DNA from: Burkholderia sp. Ax-1724
Lineage (GTDB): Bacteria > Pseudomonadota > Gammaproteobacteria > Burkholderiales > Burkholderiaceae
DNA length: 64,000 bases
Reading direction: 5' to 3'
NCBI RefSeq assembly: GCF_011752995.1
Contig: NZ_VWWL01000013.1
Location: forward strand, 62,001-126,000
The stretch's first letter is position 1. Each line of letters starts with the position of its first letter. Shown piece by piece: positions 1 through 8,554 of the stretch. Under the pieces are notes generated by a model that was given only the letters and a program-made list of their open reading frames with translations, was not told where the DNA came from and did no database searches. Position numbers and translations under genes: made by a program.

Positions 1-1198
1 TGATCGAACCGATCAGCCCGTAAGTGAGCGTGCCCATCACCATCACGCCCCACACGCTGTGCGCGGCGAACAGTCCGAGCGCGACCGACAGCGCGCCGCC
101 CGCGCAGAACGCCGCGAGCGTCCAGTTGCGGCGGCCGATGCGGTCGATCGAATAGGCGCACACGAGCAGCAGCACGACCTGGGCGATGTTGGTCATCGAC
201 GCCGCGCGCAAGGCCGATTGCAACGGCAACTGATAGACGGTGCGATACAGCGTCGGCAGCCAGTTGTTCAGGCTGTTCGCAATGAAGAACGCCGTCGCCC
301 ACAGCACCCACACGATCAGCGTGCGGCCGCGATAGAACGGCGAAAGCAGTTCGCGCCAGCCGGCCTTCTTGCCCGTCGGCGCGAGCTTCGCTGCGCTCAC
401 CTTCGGGCCGCCCGCCGCCAGGATGCGGCGCGGCGTGCTCGCTTCCATGCTGCGCACGACCACTTCGGCTTCCGCGTAGCGTCCCTTGCCGATCAGCCAG
501 CGCGGCGACTCCGGCAGCCGCGACACGAAGAACGCGATCATCAGGCCCGGCACCGCGCCGATCCAGAACATCACCTTCCAGCCGACCGCCGGCACGAGCC
601 AGGCGCCGAGCTGCCCCGCCGCCATCAGGCCGACCGGGAAAAGCATTTCGTAGAGCAGAAAGTATTTGCCGCGACCGTGCGCATTCGACAGTTCGCTGAT
701 GTACGTCGCCGCGACCGGCATCTGTCCGCCGACGCCGATGCCCTGGATGAAGCGGCACGCGAGCAGCATCGGAATGTTGCCGGACAGCGCGCAGCCGAGG
801 CTCATCACCGACATGATCGCGATCGAAACCGTCGCGCTGCGAATCCGGCCCGAGCGCTCGGCGTACCAGCCGAACACGAGCGCGCCGATGAACTGGCCGA
901 TATAGCTCGCGCCGATCAGAAAGCCGATCTGCAGCGGCTTGATCTGCCACAGGCCGACCAGCACCGGCAGCACGAACGCGAGCGAGAGCGCGTCGAACGC
1001 ATCGAAGAACGTCGAACTGCCGATCACGACGCGCGCCTTCGTATGCCAGCGCGAAAACGGCACGCTCTCGATGCGCGCGAGCAGTTCGGCCGCCTGCTGG
1101 CCGGATGCGGCGGCGGCCGCCTCCGCGCTGCCGGCCATGTTGTCGCGCAGCGTAGGCTGCGAGCCTGCCTGCGCGTTTAAGACTCTGCTGTCCCGCAT
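1..1198 (-). CDS. MFS transporter, aromatic-acid/sugar-porter type (C-terminus outside window)
   Basis: The frame is open from an ATG at 1198 to the left edge, about 399 residues, so the C-terminal helices lie outside the window. The start follows GGAG with 7-8 bases spacing. The N-terminal 65 residues are cytoplasmic and end in a conserved FSRWHTKARVVIG stretch before helix 1 (FFDAFDALSLAFVLPVL). An MFS loop motif (GWYAERSGR) follows helix 2 and a PESPRW motif closes the first half, both typical of sugar-porter and aromatic-acid:H+ symporter families. It lies 108 bp downstream of the UbiX gene and is probably the last gene of the UbiD operon, importing the substrate. It is clearly homologous to the MFS gene at 22779-24197. 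Substrate unknown. Confidence 0.88.
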   Translation of the reverse strand, partial: MRDSRVLNAQAGSQPTLRDNMAGSAEAAAAASGQQAAELLARIESVPFSRWHTKARVVIGSSTFFDAFDALSLAFVLPVLVGLWQIKPLQIGFLIGASYIGQFIGALVFGWYAERSGRIRSATVSIAIMSVMSLGCALSGNIPMLLACRFIQGIGVGGQMPVAATYISELSNAHGRGKYFLLYEMLFPVGLMAAGQLGAWLVPAVGWKVMFWIGAVPGLMIAFFVSRLPESPRWLIGKGRYAEAEVVVRSMEASTPRRILAAGGPKVSAAKLAPTGKKAGWRELLSPFYRGRTLIVWVLWATAFFIANSLNNWLPTLYRTVYQLPLQSALRAASMTNIAQVVLLLVCAYSIDRIGRRNWTLAAFCAGGALSVALGLFAAHSVWGVMVMGTLTYGLIGSI

Positions 1199-1306
1199 CT
1201 GTGTCTCCAGTAATCGTTGTTCTGCTGTCCCGGTTGAGTGGCGGACCGAATCCGTCGCTTGTGCCGTCGCTTATGTCGTCGTTTGTGCCATCCGTGCTAC
1301 CGCCGC

Positions 1307-1948
1307 TCAGTCGGCCTCGGCGCCACGCGCGCCCGCGAACGAATCGGCGAGACCCTGCCAGCGGCGCACCGCTTCGGTATCGATGTCGAACAGGTCGAGC
1401 ACGCGGCCGAGCGTCTGATCGACCATCTGCTCGAGCGACGCCGGCTTCGCATAGAACGCGGGCACCGGCGGATAGACGATCGCACCCGCCTCGGTGACCG
1501 CGCCCATGCTGCGGATATGCCCCGCGTGCAGCGGCGTTTCGCGCACCATCAGCACGAGACGGCGGCGCTCCTTCAGCATCACGTCGGCCGAGCGCGACAG
1601 CAGCGAACTCGTGCAGCCGGTCGCGATCTCCGAGAGCGTCTTGATCGAGCACGGCGCGACGACCATCCCGTCGACGCGAAACGAACCGCTCGCGATCGCC
1701 GCGCCGATGTCGGCATTCGGGTAATGCACGTCGGCGAGCTGCTTCACGTCGGCGAGCGTCATGCCCAGCTCGTCGGCGAGCGTGATCTGGGCCGAGCGGC
1801 TCGCCACCAGGTGCGACTCGACGTTGGCCGCGCGCAGCATCTCGAGCAACCGCACACCGTAGATCGCCCCCGACGCGCCGCTGATGCCGACGACGATGCG
1901 GCGTGCCCGGTTGCCGCGCGAGTGCTCAGATGAAGTCAGATCGTGCAT
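1307..1948 (-). CDS. UbiX/Pad1-family flavin prenyltransferase
   Basis: A 213-residue protein of the flavoprotein family that attaches a dimethylallyl group to FMN, making the prenylated FMN cofactor of UbiD decarboxylases. The N-terminal flavin-binding motif VVGISGASGAIYG is at about residues 17-29, and the body carries the family motif APCSIKTLSEIATG plus ETPLHAGH near the prenyl-phosphate site. The ATG at 1948 puts this motif at the usual distance from the N-terminus; the longer open frame upstream overlaps the CoxG-like gene and is not needed. It sits two genes downstream of a UbiD homologue on the same strand, so it most likely supplies cofactor to that enzyme. Confidence 0.93.
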   Translation of the reverse strand: MHDLTSSEHSRGNRARRIVVGISGASGAIYGVRLLEMLRAANVESHLVASRSAQITLADELGMTLADVKQLADVHYPNADIGAAIASGSFRVDGMVVAPCSIKTLSEIATGCTSSLLSRSADVMLKERRRLVLMVRETPLHAGHIRSMGAVTEAGAIVYPPVPAFYAKPASLEQMVDQTLGRVLDLFDIDTEAVRRWQGLADSFAGARGAEAD

Positions 1949-1973
1949 CGTGGACTCGCCGGTGAAAAGTGCA

Positions 1974-2621
1974 TCAATGGAAGGCGTACACGAGGGCCAC
2001 GGCCACCACCACGCCGAGTGTTGCCCACAGCCACAGCTTGCTGCTGCCGCCGCCCGCCGCGCGCGCGCTCGATGCCACCGCGGCCGTGGCGGCCGCATGC
2101 GGCGTGGTACTTTGCGCTGCCCCGGCGGCTGCAGCGTCTGCCGTGTCGGCACTGCCGTCAACCACGGCCTCGGCCGGCATCTCCGGTGCGAGCGCTTCGG
2201 TGAAGCGCCCGAAAAACTCTTCGGCCATCTTCTTCGCGACGCCGTCGATCAGCCGCGCGCCGACCTGCGCGAGCCGGCCGCCCACCTGCGCATTCGCGCG
2301 ATACACGAGCTTCGTGCCGCTGCCTTCCGGCGCCAGCTCGACCTGCGCGGTGCCCTTGCCGAAGCCGGCCGCGCCGCCCGAGCCCTCGAAGCTCAGCGAA
2401 TAGGCTTCCGGCGCGCGCAGATCGGTGAGCGTCAGCTTGCCGTTGAAGCGCGCCTTCACGGGCCCGACGGCCGCGGCCATCACGACCTTGTAGTGCGTGT
2501 CGTCGACGCGTTCGAGCGACTCGCAGCCGGGCACCGATACCTTCAGTATCTCGGGGTCGTTCAATGCGTCCCAGACGCGCTCGCGCGGCAGCGGCAAAAT
2601 GCGTTCGCCGGTCAGTTCCAT
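1974..2621 (-). CDS. CoxG-like SRPBCC protein with C-terminal membrane anchor
   Basis: A 215-residue protein. Residues 1-150 are a CoxG/SRPBCC domain (starts MELTGERILPLPRERVWDAL, with the PGCESLERV segment). A low-complexity Ala/Thr/Ser linker of about 40 residues follows, then one C-terminal transmembrane helix (KLWLWATLGVVVAVALVYAF). CoxG proteins are found with molybdenum hydroxylases; in carbon monoxide dehydrogenase systems CoxG helps anchor the enzyme to the membrane. The ATG at 2621 follows AAGGAG at good spacing. The gene lies between UbiD and UbiX rather than beside the molybdenum hydroxylase 8 kb away, which suggests the two operons serve one pathway. Its exact role here is inference. 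Confidence 0.88.
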   Translation of the reverse strand: MELTGERILPLPRERVWDALNDPEILKVSVPGCESLERVDDTHYKVVMAAAVGPVKARFNGKLTLTDLRAPEAYSLSFEGSGGAAGFGKGTAQVELAPEGSGTKLVYRANAQVGGRLAQVGARLIDGVAKKMAEEFFGRFTEALAPEMPAEAVVDGSADTADAAAAGAAQSTTPHAAATAAVASSARAAGGGSSKLWLWATLGVVVAVALVYAFH

Positions 2622-2750
2622 TGCAAATCTCCTTGTACTGCGGACGACAGGCTCTCTCGCCGGCCTCATGGGCGCGATATGGGAGAACCGGTATGACGGG
2701 TGGTGGCGGCGCCGGCTCCCGGCGCCGCGTTCATTGCGGCTCGCGCATGC

Positions 2751-4208
2751 TCAGTCGAGCACGTGCCGCCACTTTTCGCGGACCTTTTCCTGCAATTCCT
2801 TGCTCGCCTCGGCCACTTCGGGAAACTCCTTGATGAAGTCGTACGGACGGCAGGCGTCGATGATCGCCTTCGAATTGAACGGCGCCTTGTACGGATACGC
2901 GATCGACATCGGATCGTTCTTCGAGCCCATGCCGCGCTTGATGATGTCGATGTCGAGGTCCGGATCGGAGCGCGTCGCGACGGCCCACATCACTTCCTGC
3001 AGATTCGACGGATCGATGTCCTCGTCGACCACGATCGTGTAGCGCGACATATACGCGCCGACGCCGCACTGGTTCAGGATGTGCCCGGCCTGGCGCGCAT
3101 GGCCCGCATAGCGCTGGCGGATCGACACGACGTTGAACATGCGCGCGCCGCCGATCTCGTGCGCCCACACGCCTTCGACGTCGGGCACGCCGGCGGCCTG
3201 CAACGCGTCGACGAGCAGCGCCGAGCGCATCACCGCCTTCGAGTACGAGTAGTCGTTGGGCGGTTTGGCCGGCGGGCTGCCCATGATGATCGGCTGGTTG
3301 CGGTAGTAAATCCGCTCGATCGTGACGACCGGCGCGGTCTCCGCCTTGCCCGGGTAATAGCCGTGGAATTCGCCGAACGGCCCTTCGATACGCTCGTCGC
3401 CCGGATGCGCATAGCCTTCGATCACGATCTCCGAGGCGCTCGGGAACGGCAGGCCGGTCAACTGGCCGTTCACGACTTCGACCGGCTTGCCGAGAATCGC
3501 GCCGATGTAGTTCAATTCGCACATGCCGAACGGCACTTCGATGCCCGACACGAGGTAGCCGAGCGGATCGCAGCCGATCACGATCGCGACCGGAAACGGC
3601 TTGCCGGCCTTCATATGTTTGTCGTATTGAATCGCGCCGTGCTTGCCCGGAATCATGTCGAGGCCGACGTGATTGCGGTCGTGAATCATCACACGATAGG
3701 TGCCGACGTTGATCCAGTCGGAGTCGAGGTCTTTCGTGACGACCATGCAGCCGGTGCCGATATAGCGGCCGCCGTCCTTTTCATGCCACAGCGGCGACGG
3801 AAACGAAAACAGGTCGACGTCGTCACCGCTTTGCACGTTCTCGAACACCGCGCCGTCGTTCACGACGACCGGGTCGTACCCCTCGGCCTGGCTTTGCCAT
3901 TGCTTGGGCTTGCCGCGCAGCGTCTGCACGAGCGCCTTGTGCGATTCGCCGCCGGCGAGGCGCAGGATCGACGCGAGGCGCGCCGGGCTCGCTGTCGTGC
4001 AGGTCGCTACGCGAAAACCCTTGGGATAGCCTGGGATATCGTCGAAAAGCAGCGCGCTCGGGCGCTCTTTCTTCACGTTCAGCTCGCTGATCGCGCCCAG
4101 TTCGAGGTTCCAGTCCGCGCCCGATACTTCCGTCAATTCGCCGAGCGCGCGCGCCTCGTCGAGCCATGCGCGCAGGTCCAGTGAATGGGCTTTCGCCGTT
4201 TGACTCAC
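2751..4208 (-). CDS. UbiD-family prenyl-FMN-dependent decarboxylase
   Basis: A 485-residue protein of the UbiD family, which reversibly (de)carboxylates aromatic, heteroaromatic or alpha,beta-unsaturated acids using prenylated FMN. The catalytic Arg-Glu-Glu set is visible: R172 in TYRVMIHDRNHVGLD, and E275 and E280 in DERIEGPFGEFHGYY, with the five-residue spacing known for the family. The start is GTG at 4208, preceded by AAGGAG eight bases away. It is the first gene of the leftward operon, divergent from the LysR gene, and its UbiX partner is in the operon. Known members act on 4-hydroxybenzoate, vanillate, furan-2,5-dicarboxylate and pyrrole-2-carboxylate; the sequence alone does not tell which applies here. 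Confidence 0.95.
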   Translation of the reverse strand: MSQTAKAHSLDLRAWLDEARALGELTEVSGADWNLELGAISELNVKKERPSALLFDDIPGYPKGFRVATCTTASPARLASILRLAGGESHKALVQTLRGKPKQWQSQAEGYDPVVVNDGAVFENVQSGDDVDLFSFPSPLWHEKDGGRYIGTGCMVVTKDLDSDWINVGTYRVMIHDRNHVGLDMIPGKHGAIQYDKHMKAGKPFPVAIVIGCDPLGYLVSGIEVPFGMCELNYIGAILGKPVEVVNGQLTGLPFPSASEIVIEGYAHPGDERIEGPFGEFHGYYPGKAETAPVVTIERIYYRNQPIIMGSPPAKPPNDYSYSKAVMRSALLVDALQAAGVPDVEGVWAHEIGGARMFNVVSIRQRYAGHARQAGHILNQCGVGAYMSRYTIVVDEDIDPSNLQEVMWAVATRSDPDLDIDIIKRGMGSKNDPMSIAYPYKAPFNSKAIIDACRPYDFIKEFPEVAEASKELQEKVREKWRHVLD

Positions 4209-4329
4209 GGTGTTGTCTCCTTGGTCTCGCTGATACCGGTTCTGTGGGGTCGTCCGCGTGAAAGTGGCTCAAGCGCGGCATCGTAGGCGCAACATTGCAG
4301 CATCGATGCACATCGTGCAAACGATCCTC

Positions 4330-4357
4330 TTTCATAGAGGGGATGAGTTTCTTTCAT
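4330..4357. promoter_or_regulatory. Putative LysR operator, copy 1 (shared with 14751-14778)
   Basis: A 28-bp element of form TTTCAT-N7-ATGA-N5-TTTCAT in the 304-bp intergenic region between the divergent UbiD and LysR genes. The first two half-sites form a TTCAT-N7-ATGA inverted repeat, compatible with a LysR-type T-N11-A box, and the third half-site lies downstream as expected for an activation site. The same element with the same internal spacing occurs upstream of the molybdenum-hydroxylase operon. No other feature was seen in this intergenic stretch. Confidence 0.7.
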
Positions 4358-4512
4358 GCTCTGCCGTGCGCGATTATCCCCCCTCGCGAGGCAGCCTCGC
4401 CGCGGCGCGCGCGCTTCGTCTTCGCGCTCCGTCTTGTGTGCGCACCGCTACGTACGTTAATCTCAAACCGACTATAATCCGACCTTCCGAATGTGATCCG
4501 GCCTGACATCGC

Positions 4513-5448
4513 ATGAGACCGTACATCCCATCCCTGCAGAGCCTGCTCGCGTTCGAAGCGGCATCGCGGCACCTCAGTTTCACGCGCGCGGCGCAGGAAC
4601 TCGAACTCACGCAAACCGCGATCAGCCATCAGATCAAGACGCTCGAAGAGCGGCTCGACATCAAACTGTTCGTACGCCGTCGCAACGTGCTCTCGCTGAC
4701 ACCAGCGGCGCGCGAATACCTGCAGTCGGTACACGAGGCGATCAATCTGCTGTCGATGGCGACCGACCGCGCACGCAAGAAAAAACCGAGCGCAGTGCTA
4801 ACGGTCGCGAGCCTGCCGACCTACGCGATCAAGTGCCTGATTCCGAAGCTGCCCGACTTCCAGCGCCGGCATCCGGACATCACGGTACACCTCGCGACCA
4901 GCTCGAACTTCGACGAATTCAAGCGCAACAGCTACGACGTCGCGATCCGCTACGGCTCGGGACGCTGGGCCTCGGTGCGCGCCGACCGCCTGCACGGCGA
5001 GACGTTTTTCCCCGTGTGCGCGCCGGGCGCGCTCGCGGAAGCCGGAGCGTTCGATTCGATTGCCGAGGGTCTTGCGCGCTTCCGGCAGATCCGCACCTAC
5101 TTCTATTCGATGTACCAGGACGACTGGCCCAGTTGGCTCGAAGCGGCCGTGCGCGAGCCCGTCGAATTCGCGGGCGAAGCGGTATTTCATCTGCAACTGA
5201 CGTCGCTCGCGGCGGCGGTCAATGGCGTCGGACTCGCGATCGGCCGCTCGCCGCTCGTCGATGCCGATCTCGCGAGCGGCGCGCTGGTCGCGCCGTTCGA
5301 CGTGCGCGTGCAATCGAATTCCGCCTATTTCATCGCCTCGCCAATCGACAAGGCCAAGCTCAAGAAAGTCGAGCTATTCCGCGAATGGGCGCTCGAGACG
5401 CTCGCCGAACCGGTGGCGGCCCGCCCCGCGCGCACCGAGACCGCATGA
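4513..5448 (+). CDS. LysR-family transcriptional regulator (GcvA-like)
   Basis: A 311-residue LysR regulator. The winged helix-turn-helix is at residues 7-66 (LLAFEAASRHLSFTRAAQELELTQTAISHQIKTLEERL), with the AISHQIK recognition helix common in GcvA-type members. The periplasmic-binding-fold effector domain spans about residues 93-295. It is divergent from UbiD and overlaps the downstream ligase gene by ATGA, so the two are co-transcribed. Two copies of one operator-like repeat, at 4330 and 14751, make it the likely regulator of both leftward operons. The effector is unknown, probably the pathway substrate or an early intermediate. Confidence 0.95.
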   Translation: MRPYIPSLQSLLAFEAASRHLSFTRAAQELELTQTAISHQIKTLEERLDIKLFVRRRNVLSLTPAAREYLQSVHEAINLLSMATDRARKKKPSAVLTVASLPTYAIKCLIPKLPDFQRRHPDITVHLATSSNFDEFKRNSYDVAIRYGSGRWASVRADRLHGETFFPVCAPGALAEAGAFDSIAEGLARFRQIRTYFYSMYQDDWPSWLEAAVREPVEFAGEAVFHLQLTSLAAAVNGVGLAIGRSPLVDADLASGALVAPFDVRVQSNSAYFIASPIDKAKLKKVELFREWALETLAEPVAARPARTETA

Positions 5449-7052
5449 CCGTCGCGTTGCCGTTCGCGCGCGTCGGCGCGCTGCTCGACGCGCACCGGCA
5501 ACGCACGCCGCACAAGACGGCGCTCGTCGACGTCGAGCGCAATCTGTCGATCGACTTCACGGAACTCGCGCAGTACGTCGATGCGCTCGCGCGCCAGTTG
5601 CAACGCGCAAACGTCACACGCGGCGCGCGCGTGGTGCTGGCCGGCAGCGAGGGCATCGAGAAGCTGCTGCTGTGGCTCGCGCTGTGGCGGCTGCGCGCGA
5701 TCGTCTGTCCGCTCGATGTCGCGTTCCTCGGCGCGCACGGCGCACAGCGCGTGTTCGATCGCATCGATCCCGCGTTCGTGCTGATCGCTGAGCACGCGGA
5801 CGAAACCGTCCTGCCCACGAGCGGCGCGCGCATCGTGCGCTTTGGCGCGTGGCCCGCGAATGCGGATGCAGATGTGGACACGAATGTGGACAAAGCGCGA
5901 GCGCAACTGCGCTTCGTGACCACGCCCCTCGCCACGGCATCGAACCATGACGACGATACGCCGCTACGCGACACCGACGAACCCGGCAGCATCGACGAAA
6001 TCGCCGCGATGTGCTGCACATCCGGCACCACCGGCGTGCCGAAGGTCGTCGTCTACGATCATGCGAGCTACTGGTACAACGGCCTCGATACCATCGACCT
6101 GCTTGCGCTCACGGCCGACGACCGTACGCTCGAATACCGCTCGTTCGACTGGTATTCCGCGCAGATCCTGAGCCTGATTCCGTTCCTGCAACTCGGCTCG
6201 ACGCTGTGCGTCGCGCGCAGCTTCTCGCGCAGCCGCTTCGCACAGTGGATCGCCACACATCGCGTGAGCGTCAGCGCCGGCGTGCCGACCGTGCTGAACC
6301 TGCTGCTCGAAGCGCCGGTCGACATCGAGGGCGGCAAGCTCGCGTCGCTGCGCGCGATCACCTGCAGCACCGCGCCGCTGTCGACCGTGCAATGGGCGCG
6401 CTTCGAGGCGCACTACGGGATTCGCGTGCTGAACCTGTACGGGTCGTCGGAAGCGGGATGGATGTGCGGCAACCGCTATACGCGCCGCAAGTTCGGCACG
6501 GTCGGCTATCCGGTCGGGCATATCGGCTTCTCGGTCGTCGACCCGAACGGTGCGCCGTGCGCGCCCGGCACGCCGGGCCAGGTGGTCGTCGCGGGCGAGA
6601 AACTCGCACTCGGCCTGTTGAACGACGCGCACCGGATCGAGCCGATCCGCGGCGCGCCGCTCGCCACGCGCGACGTCGCGAGCATCGACACGCAAGGCTT
6701 CGTGGTCGTCTCGGGCCGCATGGACGATCTGATCATTCGCGGCGGCGTGAAGGTGCTGCCGCAGGAAATCGAGGACCTGCTGCTCGAACATCCCGCCGTG
6801 CAGGACGCGGTGGCGGTCGGCGTGCCCGATCCGATCTACGGACAGGAGCCCGTGTGCTTCGTGGTGCCGCATCCGGGCATGAAGATCGAGATCGCGGAAC
6901 TGGTCACGCTGTGCCGCGCCAAACTGCCGCGCGAAAAACAGCCGCGCCAGATTTATCTGGTGAACGAATTGCCGCGCAACGCGCGCGGCAAGATTCTGCG
7001 CGACGCGCTGCGCCGCGAGTGGTGGACATTCACGCACTCGGGCAAACCCTGA
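5445..7052 (+). CDS. AMP-dependent acid-CoA ligase/synthetase (ANL superfamily)
   Basis: A 535-residue adenylate-forming enzyme. Visible motifs are the P-loop CTSGTTGVPK at about residue 190, the YGSSEAGW motif at about 340, the hinge SGRMDDLIIRGGVKVLPQEIE at about 425, and the C-terminal catalytic lysine in PRNARGKILRDAL at about 515. It activates a carboxylic acid with ATP and normally transfers it to CoA. The ATG at 5445 overlaps the LysR stop (ATGA), implying translational coupling; the longer open frame reaching back to 4833 lies inside the LysR gene and is not the true start. If active in the same pathway, the acid processed by the Mo hydroxylase may be a CoA thioester. The substrate cannot be read from sequence. 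Confidence 0.93.
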   Translation: MTVALPFARVGALLDAHRQRTPHKTALVDVERNLSIDFTELAQYVDALARQLQRANVTRGARVVLAGSEGIEKLLLWLALWRLRAIVCPLDVAFLGAHGAQRVFDRIDPAFVLIAEHADETVLPTSGARIVRFGAWPANADADVDTNVDKARAQLRFVTTPLATASNHDDDTPLRDTDEPGSIDEIAAMCCTSGTTGVPKVVVYDHASYWYNGLDTIDLLALTADDRTLEYRSFDWYSAQILSLIPFLQLGSTLCVARSFSRSRFAQWIATHRVSVSAGVPTVLNLLLEAPVDIEGGKLASLRAITCSTAPLSTVQWARFEAHYGIRVLNLYGSSEAGWMCGNRYTRRKFGTVGYPVGHIGFSVVDPNGAPCAPGTPGQVVVAGEKLALGLLNDAHRIEPIRGAPLATRDVASIDTQGFVVVSGRMDDLIIRGGVKVLPQEIEDLLLEHPAVQDAVAVGVPDPIYGQEPVCFVVPHPGMKIEIAELVTLCRAKLPREKQPRQIYLVNELPRNARGKILRDALRREWWTFTHSGKP

Positions 7053-7089
7053 AGTACGGCGACCTGAAGCACGACGAACGGCGCGTGAG

Positions 7090-8139
7090 TCAACCGGCCG
7101 CTTCGAGTTCGAGCAGCGCCGGACACACGGCTTCGTCCGGCTCGTACGCCCGCGTTTCCCTTTCGCGCTCGACAGGCGTCCGCGCGGCGACACCATTCCT
7201 CGCCGCGGTCAACTCGGCCGCGATCGACACCGCGATCTCCGGCGGCGTGCGGCTGCCGATCGACAGTCCCGCGGGACCGCGCAAGCGCGCGAGCTGCGCC
7301 TCGCTGACGTCGAACAGCTTGAGACGCTCGCGCCGCTTCGCGCTATTCGAACGCGAGCCGATCGCGGCGACGTAGAACGCTTCGGTCTGCAACGCATCGA
7401 TCAGCGCGAGATCGTCGAGCTTCGGATCGTGCGTCAGCGCAACCACCGCGCTGTGGCCGTCGAGTTTCATCGCGAGCACCGTATCGTCGGGCATCGTGCG
7501 CACGAGACACACGTTCGGCACGTCCCAGTCGTCCGCATACTCTTCACGCGGATCGCAGACCGTCACCTGATAGCCGAGGCCCACCGCGATCGTCGCGAGA
7601 AAACGCGCGAGATCGCCCGCACCGATCAGCAGCAGCCGATAGCGCGGCCCATGCACGGTCGTCAGCGTATGCGCGTCGCAACGCAACTGCTCGTCGGCAC
7701 GCGCGGGCCGCAGCCGCGCGCGGCCGCTCGCCAGATCGAGTTCGCGCGCCACCCGTTCGCCGCCGCCGATGCGCGCGGCCAGCGTGCCGATGCCGCCCGG
7801 CGCCTGCGCGTCGGCATCAAGCGGCTCCAGCACCAGTTCCATCGTGCCGCCGCACGGCAGGCCAAAGCGCCGCGCTTCGTCGGCGGATACGCCATAGGTC
7901 ACGCGCTCCGGCAAATGCGTGACGAGCGGCGCGCGGCGCATGCGGTCGATCAGGTCGTCCTCGATGCAGCCGCCCGACACCGAACCGCATACGACGCCGT
8001 CGTCGCGCAGCGCGAGCATCGCGCCGACCGGCCGCGGGCTCGAACCCCACGTGCGCGTGACCGTCGCGAGCACCACGCGGTGGCCGCACCCGAGCCAGTC
8101 GACGCAATGCCGCAGCACCTCGACGTCGATACTCTCCAT
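7090..8139 (-). CDS. XdhC-family molybdenum cofactor maturation/insertion protein
   Basis: A 349-residue XdhC/CoxI-family protein. The N-terminal domain carries the family signature GSSPRPVGAML and GSVSGGCIEDDLI at about residues 32-64. A Rossmann domain follows (LLLIGAGDLARFLATIA and VTVCDPREEY, about residues 168-198), then the SRSNSAKRRERLKL and GLSIGSRTPPEIAVSI segments. XdhC proteins bind the molybdenum cofactor, protect its sulfurated form and deliver it to xanthine-dehydrogenase-family enzymes. It is the last gene of the leftward molybdenum-hydroxylase operon. The ATG at 8139 has a purine-rich GGAGAGAGG upstream. It converges with the ligase gene, ending 37 bp from its stop. Confidence 0.93.
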   Translation of the reverse strand: MESIDVEVLRHCVDWLGCGHRVVLATVTRTWGSSPRPVGAMLALRDDGVVCGSVSGGCIEDDLIDRMRRAPLVTHLPERVTYGVSADEARRFGLPCGGTMELVLEPLDADAQAPGGIGTLAARIGGGERVARELDLASGRARLRPARADEQLRCDAHTLTTVHGPRYRLLLIGAGDLARFLATIAVGLGYQVTVCDPREEYADDWDVPNVCLVRTMPDDTVLAMKLDGHSAVVALTHDPKLDDLALIDALQTEAFYVAAIGSRSNSAKRRERLKLFDVSEAQLARLRGPAGLSIGSRTPPEIAVSIAAELTAARNGVAARTPVERERETRAYEPDEAVCPALLELEAAG

Positions 8140-8171
8140 CGCCTCTCTCCTCGCTCCTCGCGTACGCGCCG

Positions 8172-8549
8172 TCAGTTCCGCGCCACGGCCACCATCTGCA
8201 CCTCGACGAGAAAGCCGTGATGCAGTTCCGGCACCGGCACGACCGCGCGCGCCGGCTTGTGATCGCCGAACACGTCGGCGTAGATCCGGTTGAACTCGGG
8301 CCAATAGTCGATGCCGACGATATAGGCGATGCACTGCACGACGTCGCCCATGTCGCTGCCGGCCGCCTTCAGCACGTTCTCGCAATGCGCAAGCACCGCG
8401 CGCACCTGGCGCTCGAAGTTGTCGGGTCCGTCGGTGGCGACGCCGGGGCCGGGCAGCATCCCCGAGACGAACGTGAAACCGTTGGCGGTGACGGCCTGCG
8501 AGTAGTGGCCGCCGGGCGGCGGCACGTCTTTCGACTGGATGAATTGCAT
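8172..8549 (-). CDS. RidA (YjgF/YER057c/UK114) family protein
   Basis: About 125 residues spanning the whole RidA fold (HYSQAVTANGFTFVSGMLPG near the N-terminus, ARAVVPVPELHHGFLVEVQMVAVA at the end). Canonical RidA hydrolyses enamine/imine intermediates and keeps an arginine in the C-terminal segment; here the equivalent segment has ARAVVPVPEL. Some pathway-specific members act as deaminases, such as 2-aminomuconate deaminase. Two starts are possible: the ATG at 8549 with AGGTG upstream, chosen here, or a GTG at 8558 that overlaps the MFS stop. Its presence in a molybdenum-hydroxylase operon hints at a nitrogen-containing substrate or an enamine intermediate, but this is inference. Confidence 0.9.
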   Translation of the reverse strand: MQFIQSKDVPPPGGHYSQAVTANGFTFVSGMLPGPGVATDGPDNFERQVRAVLAHCENVLKAAGSDMGDVVQCIAYIVGIDYWPEFNRIYADVFGDHKPARAVVPVPELHHGFLVEVQMVAVARN

Positions 8550-8554
8550 GATAG